A stretch of 64,000 bases of DNA from Paramagnetospirillum magnetotacticum MS-1 (GTDB lineage Bacteria; Pseudomonadota; Alphaproteobacteria; Rhodospirillales; Magnetospirillaceae), in contig NZ_JXSL01000020.1 in NCBI RefSeq assembly GCF_000829825.1, forward strand, positions 248,001 through 312,000. Reading direction: 5' to 3'. The position numbers and the translations under genes were made by a program. How positions within the stretch are numbered: position 1 is the first letter of the stretch; each line of letters starts with the position of its first letter. The notes below the pieces were generated by a model, which was not told where the DNA came from, ran no database searches, and saw nothing but the letters and a program-made list of their open reading frames with translations. Shown piece after piece: positions 37,708 to 46,421 of the stretch.

Positions 37708-38570
37708 CGTCTGGCCGCCTCTTGCGCGAAGGTGGTGAGCAAAATGCCCAGATCGGCGATCTTGGCCCGGTTTTCGGGCGCGATCAGCGCCTTGTATTCC
37801 TCGTCGATGCGGTAATGGGGTGGCATGGGGCGCGGCGCGGTCCAATGGGCGGTGGCGGGGTGGCAGTAGATCTCCGACAGTCCGTCGGGCAGCACATCCA
37901 GGAAGGAATTCACCTTGGCGGCGTCCATCTGGCCGGAATCATTGAGGCCGAAAGCCCGCTCGTTGACCACCAGCCCCCTTGCTTTGGCCTTGGCCGCCAT
38001 GGCGTGGTTGCGCCGCCAGTGAAAAATGCCGTTGAACAGCCTTGTCCCCAGCCGGTCGCCCCGCGCCCGGTAGGACAGCAATGGCGGTTCCCACGGGATA
38101 CGGATGCCCGGCGCGCCGTATTCCACCGCCAGATCCAGCACCAGGGCAAAGACCGTGGGATGCTGATGGTAATGGTGGTGGAAGTCCACATGGGCCAGTT
38201 TCAGGCCGGTGGCCTTGAACAGTTCGAACTGGGCGCGCATCTCGGCCTTGACCTGGCGCTGCGCATCCTTGGACAGGAAGATGCGGGTGCCAAGCCGCAC
38301 CAGATCCAGGGTGAACAGCCCCCGCTCGTTCACCAGATCGGGAATTTGCGCGGGCGCCAGGGCCGGGATGCCGTCCACCAAGGTCACATGCAGGCCGACG
38401 CCCAGGCCGGGAAGGCGCCGGGCGCGCTCGACCGCGTCGTCCACGGCGCCTTCGGTGACCATCAGGCTGGCGGCGCTCAGGATGCCGTTGGCGTGGCCAT
38501 CCTCCACCGCGCGGTTGATCTCGACCGAGCGCCCGAAATCATCGGCGGTGACGATCAGTCGCTTGGTCAC
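37704..38570 (-). CDS. hpnK: Hopanoid-associated YdjC-family deacetylase HpnK
   Basis: A 288-residue YdjC-like carbohydrate deacetylase. The metal-site Asp pair is in VTADDFGRSVEINRAV near residue 10, with histidines in GLGVGLHVTLVDG and HVDFHHHYHQHPTVF. The start is GTG 38570, overlapping the hpnN stop as GTGA; longer frames run through hpnN. HpnK is known only by association with hopanoid genes; deacetylation of the sugar-linked head group is a plausible but unproven role. Confidence 0.85.
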   Translation of the reverse strand: MTKRLIVTADDFGRSVEINRAVEDGHANGILSAASLMVTEGAVDDAVERARRLPGLGVGLHVTLVDGIPALAPAQIPDLVNERGLFTLDLVRLGTRIFLSKDAQRQVKAEMRAQFELFKATGLKLAHVDFHHHYHQHPTVFALVLDLAVEYGAPGIRIPWEPPLLSYRARGDRLGTRLFNGIFHWRRNHAMAAKAKARGLVVNERAFGLNDSGQMDAAKVNSFLDVLPDGLSEIYCHPATAHWTAPRPMPPHYRIDEEYKALIAPENRAKIADLGILLTTFAQEAARR

Positions 38571-41140
38571 TTGGCTTTGCCGATCAGGTGGAACAGGGAC
38601 GGCAGGACGATGAAAGTGGCGGCCACCGACAGCCCTAAGGACAGAAACAGCAGCAGCCCCATGGAGGCGGTGCCCAGATGGGGCGAGACCGCCAGACTGC
38701 CGAAGGCCGAACCGGTGGTCAGCGCCGAGAACAACACGGCCCGCGTGGTGGGCGACGACAGATGATCGACCACGCCATTGCGCCAATTGACCACGAAATA
38801 GATGTTGAAGGCCACGCCGATGCCCAGCAGCAGGGGCAGGGCGATGACATTGGCGAAGTTCAGCGCGATTCCCGCCAGTCTTGCCGCGATGACGGTGGCC
38901 AGGGCGCCCAGCACCAGCGGCGCCAGCACTAGGGCCGAGTCCAGCCAGCGGCGCAGCATCAGGCCCAGCAGCAATCCGATGGCGGCCAGGGCGCCCACAC
39001 CGGCCACGGCGAAGGCACCGATCACCACATGTCCCGACTGCTCCATGGAGATGGGCGCGCCAGCCATGAGGGGCGTGACGGCGGTGACGGCTGCGTTGAA
39101 GCGATTGCGCGCCTCTTGGTTCTGCATGTCGATCTTGGGCAGGACCTGGACGCGGGCACGGCCGTCGGCGGAGACCCATTCCCGCTTCAGATCGGCGGGA
39201 ATGGTGTCCAGGGTGACCTTTTCGGCCTCCAGCGAGCGGCGCAGGCCCGACAGCAGGCTGGGCAGTCCGGCGGCGGCGGCGGTCTGATATTCCCCGGCGG
39301 CTTTTGGACCCTTGGCGATGATGGCCTTGATGTGCGCGGCCAGGGATTGGGAGGGCTTGTGATCGGGGGCCACGGCGTCCAGTTGCGCCGCCAGCTTGGA
39401 CAGGGCGTCCAGCAGTTCCTCGGCGCTAGGGGCGGGCAGCACTTTGGCCGGACTGAGCGTGGGCCCCAGCACCATGGCCACGTCGGAGATCATGGCCAGC
39501 TTGTCGTCCTGGCCCTCGGGAATGAAGGTCAGCACGGTCATCACCCGGTGGACCTCGGGCACCGCCTCGAACTTGTCGGTCAGCGCGCGGGCCGCATCCA
39601 CAGATGGCGCCAGCGTCTCGACCGCATAGACGCCGTTATCGGGATTTTGGGCCAGTTCGAAGAAGGCCGACACCGCCTCGGCCTTGGGGTCTTGCAGATG
39701 CAGAGGATCGAAGTCCAGTGGCATGATGGGCAACAAGACAGCGCCCACCAGCCCGACGGCGAGGCCCGCTCCGACAACGCCCTTGGCATGCTGGCGCAGG
39801 AAGCCGTCGGCCCTTTGCAGCTTCAGGCCCACCGGCTCCTTCTCGGGCAGGGGCTTGAGCAGGGCCAGCAGGGCGGGCAGCAAGGTGAAGTCCACCACCA
39901 GGGCGATGATCATGCCGCCGCCCGCGATCAGGCCCAGTTGCGACACGCCGGTATAGGCGGTGGGCAGGAAGGAGAGGAAGCCCACGGCGGTGGCGATGGC
40001 GGCCAGCGACAGCGGCGCGGCCATGATGCGTGCCGAGGACAGAACCGCCGCCTCCGGCTCGCCCTTGAGGAAGCGTTCGTTGCGGAACGCGGTGACGAAC
40101 TGGATGGCGAAATCCACGGCGATTCCCACGAACATCACCGCGAAGGCCACGGAAATGGGATTGAGGCTGCCCACCGTGGCGGCGGCGAAGGCGGCGGTCG
40201 CAACCAGACCGACGATCAGACTGATGACGATGGCACCCACCACCCGGCCCGAGCGCACGCCCCAGAACAGCAGAACCAGCACCGCCACGAAGGATAGCGG
40301 CGCCGAAATCTCCACGCCCTCGGCCACGGTGGCGAAATTGGCGTCCGACAGGGCCAGATTGCCGGTGATGCTCACCTTGAAGCCGTTTTCGGGCACCAGT
40401 CCGATGTCGCGTGCCGTGGCGCGAATGGCGTCGATGGCCTTGGAGGCAGGCTCCAGATCGCCGTAATCGAGGGTGCCGTGGACCATCAAAAAGCGTCTGG
40501 GCGCGTCCTTGGAGGGACCGCCCGACATCAGGCTCTGCCAGTCCACCGGCTGGGCGCGGCGTCCGGCGGCGATGGCGGCGGCGGGCTTGTCCAACTGGGT
40601 GATCAGCGGCTCGATGTCTTTCGGCTGGGCCTGACCATGGGCAATGCCTTGGAGCACCAGATCCACCGAGGTCAGCAAGCCGCGCAAACTGGGGTCCTTG
40701 GCCACGGAACCCAGCAGGGGCTGGGCCTGGACCATGCGCTCGACGATCTGTTCCAACTCGGCCAGAGACATGAACAACAGGCCGTTCTTGCGGAAGAACA
40801 TTTCCTCGGCGGGGCGCGACGCGTCGTGGATCAGGCCTTTATGGGCAGCGGGCAGAAGCTGAGCCAGTTTCTCGACCGCGTCTTCGGCCAGTTCGGTGGT
40901 GGGGCCGTCGATGATCACCGCGATGCGCTCGCTGGTGCTGGGAAAGGCCTGATCGATTTGCCGCTCCACCTTGCGGAACGGCAGATCCTGCGAGATCAGC
41001 TTGCTTTCATCGGTGTCCAGCGACAGATGGGTGGCGGCGAACCAGCCCAGCAGGACGGTGGCGACCAGGGAGGCGATCACCACGGCCCAGGCATGGCGCC
41101 AGCACCAGTCAACAAGTCGAACCGCCACTATCCTGATCAT
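38567..41140 (-). CDS. hpnN: Hopanoid-associated RND transporter HpnN
   Basis: An 857-residue inner-membrane protein of the RND/MMPL class with about 12 transmembrane segments in two halves (WAVVIASLVATVLLGWFAAT at the start; LSFVAVLVLLFWGVRSG; FIVLPSLFHLIGKAK at the end), each followed by a large periplasmic domain. The D-rich segment VGIAVDFAIQFVTAFRNE sits in the proton-relay region. HpnN moves hopanoids to the outer membrane in other bacteria. ATG 41140 is preferred to a longer frame. It is the first gene of the run hpnN-hpnK-hpnL. Confidence 0.9.
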   Translation of the reverse strand: MIRIVAVRLVDWCWRHAWAVVIASLVATVLLGWFAATHLSLDTDESKLISQDLPFRKVERQIDQAFPSTSERIAVIIDGPTTELAEDAVEKLAQLLPAAHKGLIHDASRPAEEMFFRKNGLLFMSLAELEQIVERMVQAQPLLGSVAKDPSLRGLLTSVDLVLQGIAHGQAQPKDIEPLITQLDKPAAAIAAGRRAQPVDWQSLMSGGPSKDAPRRFLMVHGTLDYGDLEPASKAIDAIRATARDIGLVPENGFKVSITGNLALSDANFATVAEGVEISAPLSFVAVLVLLFWGVRSGRVVGAIVISLIVGLVATAAFAAATVGSLNPISVAFAVMFVGIAVDFAIQFVTAFRNERFLKGEPEAAVLSSARIMAAPLSLAAIATAVGFLSFLPTAYTGVSQLGLIAGGGMIIALVVDFTLLPALLALLKPLPEKEPVGLKLQRADGFLRQHAKGVVGAGLAVGLVGAVLLPIMPLDFDPLHLQDPKAEAVSAFFELAQNPDNGVYAVETLAPSVDAARALTDKFEAVPEVHRVMTVLTFIPEGQDDKLAMISDVAMVLGPTLSPAKVLPAPSAEELLDALSKLAAQLDAVAPDHKPSQSLAAHIKAIIAKGPKAAGEYQTAAAAGLPSLLSGLRRSLEAEKVTLDTIPADLKREWVSADGRARVQVLPKIDMQNQEARNRFNAAVTAVTPLMAGAPISMEQSGHVVIGAFAVAGVGALAAIGLLLGLMLRRWLDSALVLAPLVLGALATVIAARLAGIALNFANVIALPLLLGIGVAFNIYFVVNWRNGVVDHLSSPTTRAVLFSALTTGSAFGSLAVSPHLGTASMGLLLFLSLGLSVAATFIVLPSLFHLIGKAK

Positions 41141-41279
41141 CGTTTTCCGGGCTTTCCCGCTGAACCGAAAGCAAGGGGGGAATGTGCCTCCTCGGCCAAT
41201 GCATAGCAAGAGTCATTGGCTTTGCCGGGCAAACGCGCTACCGTCCATGTTGCGCTGCAGCATTTCGGTGAGGGCGGCA

Positions 41280-42314
41280 ATGGTGAAACGGGTGCACAGG
41301 ACGCTGAAAGCTTGGGTCAAACGGTGGCTGCCGCTGCTGTTGGCGCCGCCCGCTCTCCTGGCCCTGCTGTTCAACACCTGGGAATTCGCAGGTCTGTGGA
41401 TCGAGCACGACAAGGCCTTTGAGGAGGCCCAGGTCCAGGTCCAGTCCCTGTCGCGCGAGGTTTCACGCACCCTTGTCGCCACTTTGGGGCCGGTGGACAT
41501 TCACATCACCGATCACCTGCGTCCGGCGGCGACCCGCCTTCTTGCCTCTCCGGCATCGCGGCCGCAATTGCAGCGGGTTTTCCAGCTTACCGCCCAGCGT
41601 CTGCCCCAGGTGGCGGCGGTGGTGGTGTTCGACGCCTCGGGGCGCGCCGTCGCCGCCTCGGTGCCGACGCTCCGCCCTTTTAGCGATATTTCCGGGGGTC
41701 ATTTTTTCCAGCGTCACCGGGATCAGGGGCTGGAGAGCGCAATTTTCGTTGGCGACTCCTCCCTCACCGTGGCGGAGACCGGCCCGGCCCGCTGGCGTTT
41801 GATGATAAGCCAGCGGCTGCGGGACCTGGATGGCCGCTTTGTGGGCATGCTGCTGGTGCAACTGGACACCGAACAGATCTTTTCGCGCATCGCCGATCTC
41901 AATCTCATTGCCGGAGCGGGGGTGCGCATCTTCGACGATTCCGGTCGGCTTTTGGTCAATCATCCCCGCGATTATTCCCTGGCCGGGCGGAATTTCTTGG
42001 ACACCCGCCTGTTTCGCCGCTGGGCCGCCGAGAAGCGGGAACTGGCCGGGCGCATTCCCGATCCCACCGACGACAGTCCGGAAATCGGGGTGTTCCGGAC
42101 CATCGAGGGCTATCCCATCCTGATCTCCGTCGGCCTGCCCGAGGACGCCGCCTTGTTGGAATGGTGGCGGGAACTGGCCATTTTGATGCTCACCGTGGTT
42201 GCCTTCGTGGCTGCGTCCAGCCTGGCGGCACGGCGTCCGCTGGCGAAATGGGTCTTGCATCTGAATGGCAAAGGAGAGGATGACAAGGGGTTCGCCGACG
42301 GCGACGGCATTTGA
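41280..42314 (+). CDS. Membrane sensor-like protein with Cache-type domain, no output domain
   Basis: A 344-residue protein with a first transmembrane segment ([19 protein letters not shown], about residues 17-35), an extracytoplasmic domain of ~250 residues resembling a double Cache fold ([17 protein letters not shown], then [18 protein letters not shown]), and a second membrane segment ([19 protein letters not shown]). Only ~30 residues follow, so no HAMP, kinase, GGDEF or chemoreceptor part is present. ATG 41280 has GAGGG 7 nt upstream. It is divergent from hpnN. Either it partners a separate signalling protein or its output domain has been lost. Confidence 0.7.
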   Translation: MVKRVHRTLKAWVKRWLPLLLAPPALLALLFNTWEFAGLWIEHDKAFEEAQVQVQSLSREVSRTLVATLGPVDIHITDHLRPAATRLLASPASRPQLQRVFQLTAQRLPQVAAVVVFDASGRAVAASVPTLRPFSDISGGHFFQRHRDQGLESAIFVGDSSLTVAETGPARWRLMISQRLRDLDGRFVGMLLVQLDTEQIFSRIADLNLIAGAGVRIFDDSGRLLVNHPRDYSLAGRNFLDTRLFRRWAAEKRELAGRIPDPTDDSPEIGVFRTIEGYPILISVGLPEDAALLEWWRELAILMLTVVAFVAASSLAARRPLAKWVLHLNGKGEDDKGFADGDGI

Positions 42315-42328
42315 CGCCTTGCACTTGC

Positions 42329-42429
42329 GTCATCCCGGCCGAACAACGTGAGAGCCGGGACCCAGGAGTCGCTTCCTCTGGAGTCTGGCCCCCTGGATCC
42401 CGGATAGCGCTTCGCGCTTCCGGGATGAC
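42329..42429. repeat. Double-hairpin extragenic element, copy 2
   Basis: About 101 bp. The left hairpin (42333-42339 / 42354-42360, TCCCGGC / GCCGGGA) and the right hairpin (42397-42404 / 42419-42426, ATCCCGGA / TCCGGGAT, with an inner AGCGC-TTC-GCGCT) have the same inverted layout and GTCATCCCGG...CCGGGATGAC ends as copy 1 at 9222. It lies between the Cache-type gene and ygiQ, so a longer ygiQ frame that crosses it is unlikely. Confidence 0.8.
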
Positions 42430-42472
42430 GATGCTAGAAAGCGGCTGTGTCGAGAAGCGGGAAGCAGACGCC

Positions 42473-44413
42473 ATGATCCCCCCTCTTTCCTTTCCCTGTA
42501 CCGGTGCCGCGCCTTTTCTGCCCATGAGCCGGGCCGAGATGGAGTTCCTGGGCTGGGACCAGTGCGACGTGGTGCTGGTTACCGGCGACGCCTATGTGGA
42601 CCATCCCAGCTTCGGTATGGCCATCGTTGGCCGCCTGCTGGAATCCCAGGGGTTTCGGGTGGGCATCATCGCCCAGCCCGATTGGAGCGGGCCCGAGCCC
42701 TTTCGGGCGTTGGGCCGTCCCCGGCTGTTCTTCGGCGTTACGGCGGGAAACATGGATTCCATGGTCAACCGTTACACCTCGGACCGCCGCCTGCGCAGCG
42801 ATGACAGCTATACGCCGGGCGGCGAGGGGGGCAAGCGTCCCGACCGCGCCGTCATCGTCTATGCCCAGCGTTGCCGCGAGGCCTTCAAGGACGTGCCCGT
42901 GGTGCTGGGCGGTATCGAGGCGTCCTTGCGCCGCATCGCCCATTTCGACATCTGGTCGGAAAAGCTGCGCCGTTCGGTATTGATGGATTCCAAGGCCGAT
43001 CTGCTGGTCTTCGGCAATGCCGAGCGGGCCATCGTCGATATCGCCCGGCGCGCCGCCGAGGGCCAGGCCCCCAAGGCCATGCACGACATCCGCGGCACGG
43101 TCTTCGTCAGGGATGCGGTCCCTGCGGATTGGCGGGTGATGGATGCCTCCGACATCGACCATGCCCAGCCCGCTCTCAAGGGCGAGCGTGTGGTGGTGCG
43201 CCTGCCTTCTTTCGAGCAGGTGCAGGCCGATCCGGTGCTCTATGCCCAGGCATCGAGGGTGCTGCACCAGGAAAGCAACCCCTTGAACGCCCGGCCCCTG
43301 GTCCAGCGCCATGGCGACAAGGATGTGTGGGTGAGCGAGCCGCCCATTCCACTGACCACGCCGGAACTTGATGGGGTCTACGACTTGCCCTATGCGCGGG
43401 CGCCCCATCCGTCCTATGGGGATGCCAAGATTCCCGCCTGGGAGATGATCCGCTTTTCCATCAATATCGTGCGCGGCTGTTTCGGCGGCTGTTCCTTTTG
43501 CTCCATCACCGAGCATGAGGGCCGCATCATCCAAAGCCGCTCCGAAGCCTCGATCCTGCGCGAGATCGAGGAGATCCGGGACAAGACCAAGGGCTTTACC
43601 GGCACCATCTCCGACCTGGGCGGGCCCACCGCCAATATGTGGCGGCTGGGTTGCCGCGAGCCGGAGGTGCAGAAGGTCTGCCGTCGGCTGTCTTGCGTCT
43701 ATCCCGATATCTGCAAGACGCTGGGCACCGACCATGATCCGTTGATCCGCCTTTACCGCGCGGCGCGGGGGGTGAAGGGCGTGAAGCGGGTCAATATCGG
43801 CTCGGGCGTGCGCTATGATCTGGCGGTAACCAGCCCTCCTTATGTGGAGGAACTGGTCCGCCATCATGTGGGCGGCTATCTCAAGATCGCCCCCGAGCAT
43901 ACCGAGGACGGGCCGCTCGCCAAGATGATGAAGCCGGGCATCGGCTCCTACGAGCGTTTCAAGGAGATGTTCGAAAGGGCTGCGGCCAAGGCGGGCAAGA
44001 AGCTTTACCTCATCCCCTATTTCATCGCCGCCCATCCCGGAACCAGTGATCAGGACATGCTGAATCTGGCCCTATGGCTGAAACGGAATGGATTTCGGCT
44101 GGATCAGGTCCAGACCTTCCTGCCCACGCCCATGTCGCTCGCTACCGCCATGTATCACAGCGGCCGCGATCCCATCCGGCCAGTGCGGCGCGCGGGCGAG
44201 GAGGTGTTCAGCGGCAAGGGCCTGCGCCAGCGCCGCCTGCATAAGGCCTTCCTGCGCTGGCACGACCCGGAGAACTGGCCCATCCTGCGCGAGGCGCTCC
44301 AGAAGATGGGCCGCGCCGATTTGATCGGGCCGGGAAACCACCAGCTTGTGCCAAGAGGGGGGATGCCGCCGTCTTCTAACCCGCGACACACGACGCGGGG
44401 AAATAGACGCTGA
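42473..44413 (+). CDS. YgiQ-family radical SAM protein
   Basis: A 646-residue YgiQ/UPF0313 protein. The radical SAM cluster motif CFGGCSFC uses Cys336, Cys340 and Cys343. The N-terminal half holds the family pattern [15 protein letters not shown] and [29 protein letters not shown] and [16 protein letters not shown] are also typical. ATG 42473 is chosen since the frame upstream is a repeat element. The reaction is unknown in this family. The 3' end overlaps the convergent kinase gene by 38 bp. Confidence 0.87.
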   Translation: MIPPLSFPCTGAAPFLPMSRAEMEFLGWDQCDVVLVTGDAYVDHPSFGMAIVGRLLESQGFRVGIIAQPDWSGPEPFRALGRPRLFFGVTAGNMDSMVNRYTSDRRLRSDDSYTPGGEGGKRPDRAVIVYAQRCREAFKDVPVVLGGIEASLRRIAHFDIWSEKLRRSVLMDSKADLLVFGNAERAIVDIARRAAEGQAPKAMHDIRGTVFVRDAVPADWRVMDASDIDHAQPALKGERVVVRLPSFEQVQADPVLYAQASRVLHQESNPLNARPLVQRHGDKDVWVSEPPIPLTTPELDGVYDLPYARAPHPSYGDAKIPAWEMIRFSINIVRGCFGGCSFCSITEHEGRIIQSRSEASILREIEEIRDKTKGFTGTISDLGGPTANMWRLGCREPEVQKVCRRLSCVYPDICKTLGTDHDPLIRLYRAARGVKGVKRVNIGSGVRYDLAVTSPPYVEELVRHHVGGYLKIAPEHTEDGPLAKMMKPGIGSYERFKEMFERAAAKAGKKLYLIPYFIAAHPGTSDQDMLNLALWLKRNGFRLDQVQTFLPTPMSLATAMYHSGRDPIRPVRRAGEEVFSGKGLRQRRLHKAFLRWHDPENWPILREALQKMGRADLIGPGNHQLVPRGGMPPSSNPRHTTRGNRR

Positions 44414-46349
44414 CCGTGGTGCCTTTGCCGGGGATCGAGGTGATTTCCAGGCTGCCGCCGTGCAGTTCGGCCAGGGACTTGGCCAGGGGCAGGCCCAGCC
44501 CGGCCCCTTCGAACCGGCGGTCCAGTCCCGTATCCACCTGACCGAAGGGCGACAGGGCGACGGCCATATCCGCTTCGCTCATGCCGATGCCCGTGTCGAT
44601 CACATGGAACGCGATGCCGCCCGAATCCCGTGTTTCTCCCCGGAGGGTGACCTTGCCCCCCGGCGGCGTGAATTTCACCGCATTGCCCAGCAGGTTGATG
44701 AGGATCTGCTTGGTGCGCCGCGAATCGATCATCAGATGGGGCAGGGATTCGGGCATGTCCTCGCTCAGATCGACATTTCCGGCTTCGGCCCGGCTGCCGA
44801 CCAGCCTCAGGCAGGAATAGGCCAGTTCGTGGGGATCGACCGGCTCGATGCACAAGGTGAAGGCGCCGATCTCGATGCGCGAGATGTCCAAGATATCGTT
44901 GATCATGGCCAAGAGGTGCTGACCGGCGGCGTTGATGTCCTGACCATAGGTCCGGTAGCGCTCGCCCACGGGGCCGAACATCTCGCGCGAGATGATTTCC
45001 GAGAACCCTAGGATGGCGTTCAAGGGCGTGCGCAATTCATGGCTCATGGCGGCCAGGAAATCGGTCTTGGTCCGGTTGGCGGCCTGGGCCATGGCGGTGG
45101 CCTCGCGCAGGCGCTGCTCGGCGTGATGGCGGTGGGTCACGTCGTGGGCGATGACCATGACACGCGGGATGCCGTCCTGGTCCATGGGGTAGGGGGTCAT
45201 GGTGGTCTCGAACCAACGGCCGTCGCGTTCATCCTCGAAATAGATGGCGCGAGCTTCGAGAATTGCCTGTTGGGCAAGGGCGAAACGCCGTTCGGCCACT
45301 TTGGTCGGCATGGCGTTGAAGATATTGGTGCCGATCATGGCATCCTTGTGGGAGCCCAGACCGACGGCCGCTTCCTCATTGAGGTCGACGATGGTTCCGT
45401 CCATGCGGATCAGCAGGACCAGGAGGCCGGGGGCCTCCAGCATGGCGCGGGCCATGGTGGCCGCCTCGCGCAGCGCCTCCTCGGCCTTGGCGCGTTCGGT
45501 GATATCGGTGAAGGTGCTGATGAAGCCGCGTCCCGGAATGGGGTTGCCGCGCACCTCGATGACCGTGCCGTCGGGCCGGGTGCGGTCGAAGGCGTGGGGC
45601 TCCATCCTGGCGGCGATCTCCTGCCTCTGACGGGCCAGTTCCTCCGGGTCGCCGGGACCATATTCGCCGCGCTGGGCGTTGTAGAGCATGAACTCGTAGA
45701 AGTTGATCCCCTTGACGTTGAAGCTGTCGGGAATCTGGGTCAGATCGAAGAAGATCTTGTTGGCGACCACCAGATTGAGGGCGTTGTCGAACAAGCAGAC
45801 CCCCTGGGGCATATGCTGGACGGTGGCTTCCAGGAATTCGCCATAGGCGCGGTGCCGCTCCTCGCTGTCTTGCAGGGCGCGGGTGCGGCGCTCCACCATC
45901 TGGTCGAGCCGGTCGTTGGAACCGCGCAGATTCTCAGCGATCTGGCGGTTGACCGTGACATCACTGTAAGTGGTGACGAAGCCTCCGCCCGGCAGAGGAT
46001 TGCCGATGATTTCCAGAATGGTGCCGTTGGGCCTGGTCCGCTCGAAGCGGTGGGGCCGAAATTCCCGCGCCGAATCCACCCGGTGGCGGACCATGTCCTC
46101 CACATCGTAATGGCCGCCGTATTCGCCTCTTTGGGCATTGAAACGGATGATGTCTTCGAAGGCGAGGTCGTGGGTCAGGAAGCCATCGGGAAATTCATGC
46201 AGGTCGGCGAAACGCCGGTTCCACAAAACCAGCCGCAGGTCGGCGGAAAAGACGGAAATGCCCTGATCAAGGTGATCGAGCACGCCCTGCATCATGGTCA
46301 TTTGAATGTCATGACCGGAAGGTGCGCCGTTTTGGCTGTCACCCATCAT
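44376..46349 (-). CDS. Multi-PAS sensor histidine kinase
   Basis: A 657-residue soluble-looking kinase with no membrane segment. Three PAS-type domains occur at about residues 15-130, 165-280 and 295-410; the first two share [17 protein letters not shown] / [17 protein letters not shown] patterns. HisKA has [15 protein letters not shown] with His437. The ATPase domain has [21 protein letters not shown] and [21 protein letters not shown] 46349 with GGAGG 7 nt upstream is better than the in-frame TTG at 46385. No response regulator is adjacent. It lies 72 bp downstream of the haemerythrin fusion on the same strand, so the two may be cotranscribed. Confidence 0.88.
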   Translation of the reverse strand: MMGDSQNGAPSGHDIQMTMMQGVLDHLDQGISVFSADLRLVLWNRRFADLHEFPDGFLTHDLAFEDIIRFNAQRGEYGGHYDVEDMVRHRVDSAREFRPHRFERTRPNGTILEIIGNPLPGGGFVTTYSDVTVNRQIAENLRGSNDRLDQMVERRTRALQDSEERHRAYGEFLEATVQHMPQGVCLFDNALNLVVANKIFFDLTQIPDSFNVKGINFYEFMLYNAQRGEYGPGDPEELARQRQEIAARMEPHAFDRTRPDGTVIEVRGNPIPGRGFISTFTDITERAKAEEALREAATMARAMLEAPGLLVLLIRMDGTIVDLNEEAAVGLGSHKDAMIGTNIFNAMPTKVAERRFALAQQAILEARAIYFEDERDGRWFETTMTPYPMDQDGIPRVMVIAHDVTHRHHAEQRLREATAMAQAANRTKTDFLAAMSHELRTPLNAILGFSEIISREMFGPVGERYRTYGQDINAAGQHLLAMINDILDISRIEIGAFTLCIEPVDPHELAYSCLRLVGSRAEAGNVDLSEDMPESLPHLMIDSRRTKQILINLLGNAVKFTPPGGKVTLRGETRDSGGIAFHVIDTGIGMSEADMAVALSPFGQVDTGLDRRFEGAGLGLPLAKSLAELHGGSLEITSIPGKGTTVSVYFPASCVAG

Positions 46350-46421
46350 AACCTTGCCTCCCGGCGGATTATCATTTTTCGGCAATGATAAGCGATTTAG
46401 GGCGGGGAGCTACTTATTCCG

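Noticed and set aside
42311-42472. Upstream extension of the YgiQ-type gene
   Set aside because: The extra 54 codons translate a repetitive extragenic element, and the family start fits ATG 42473.
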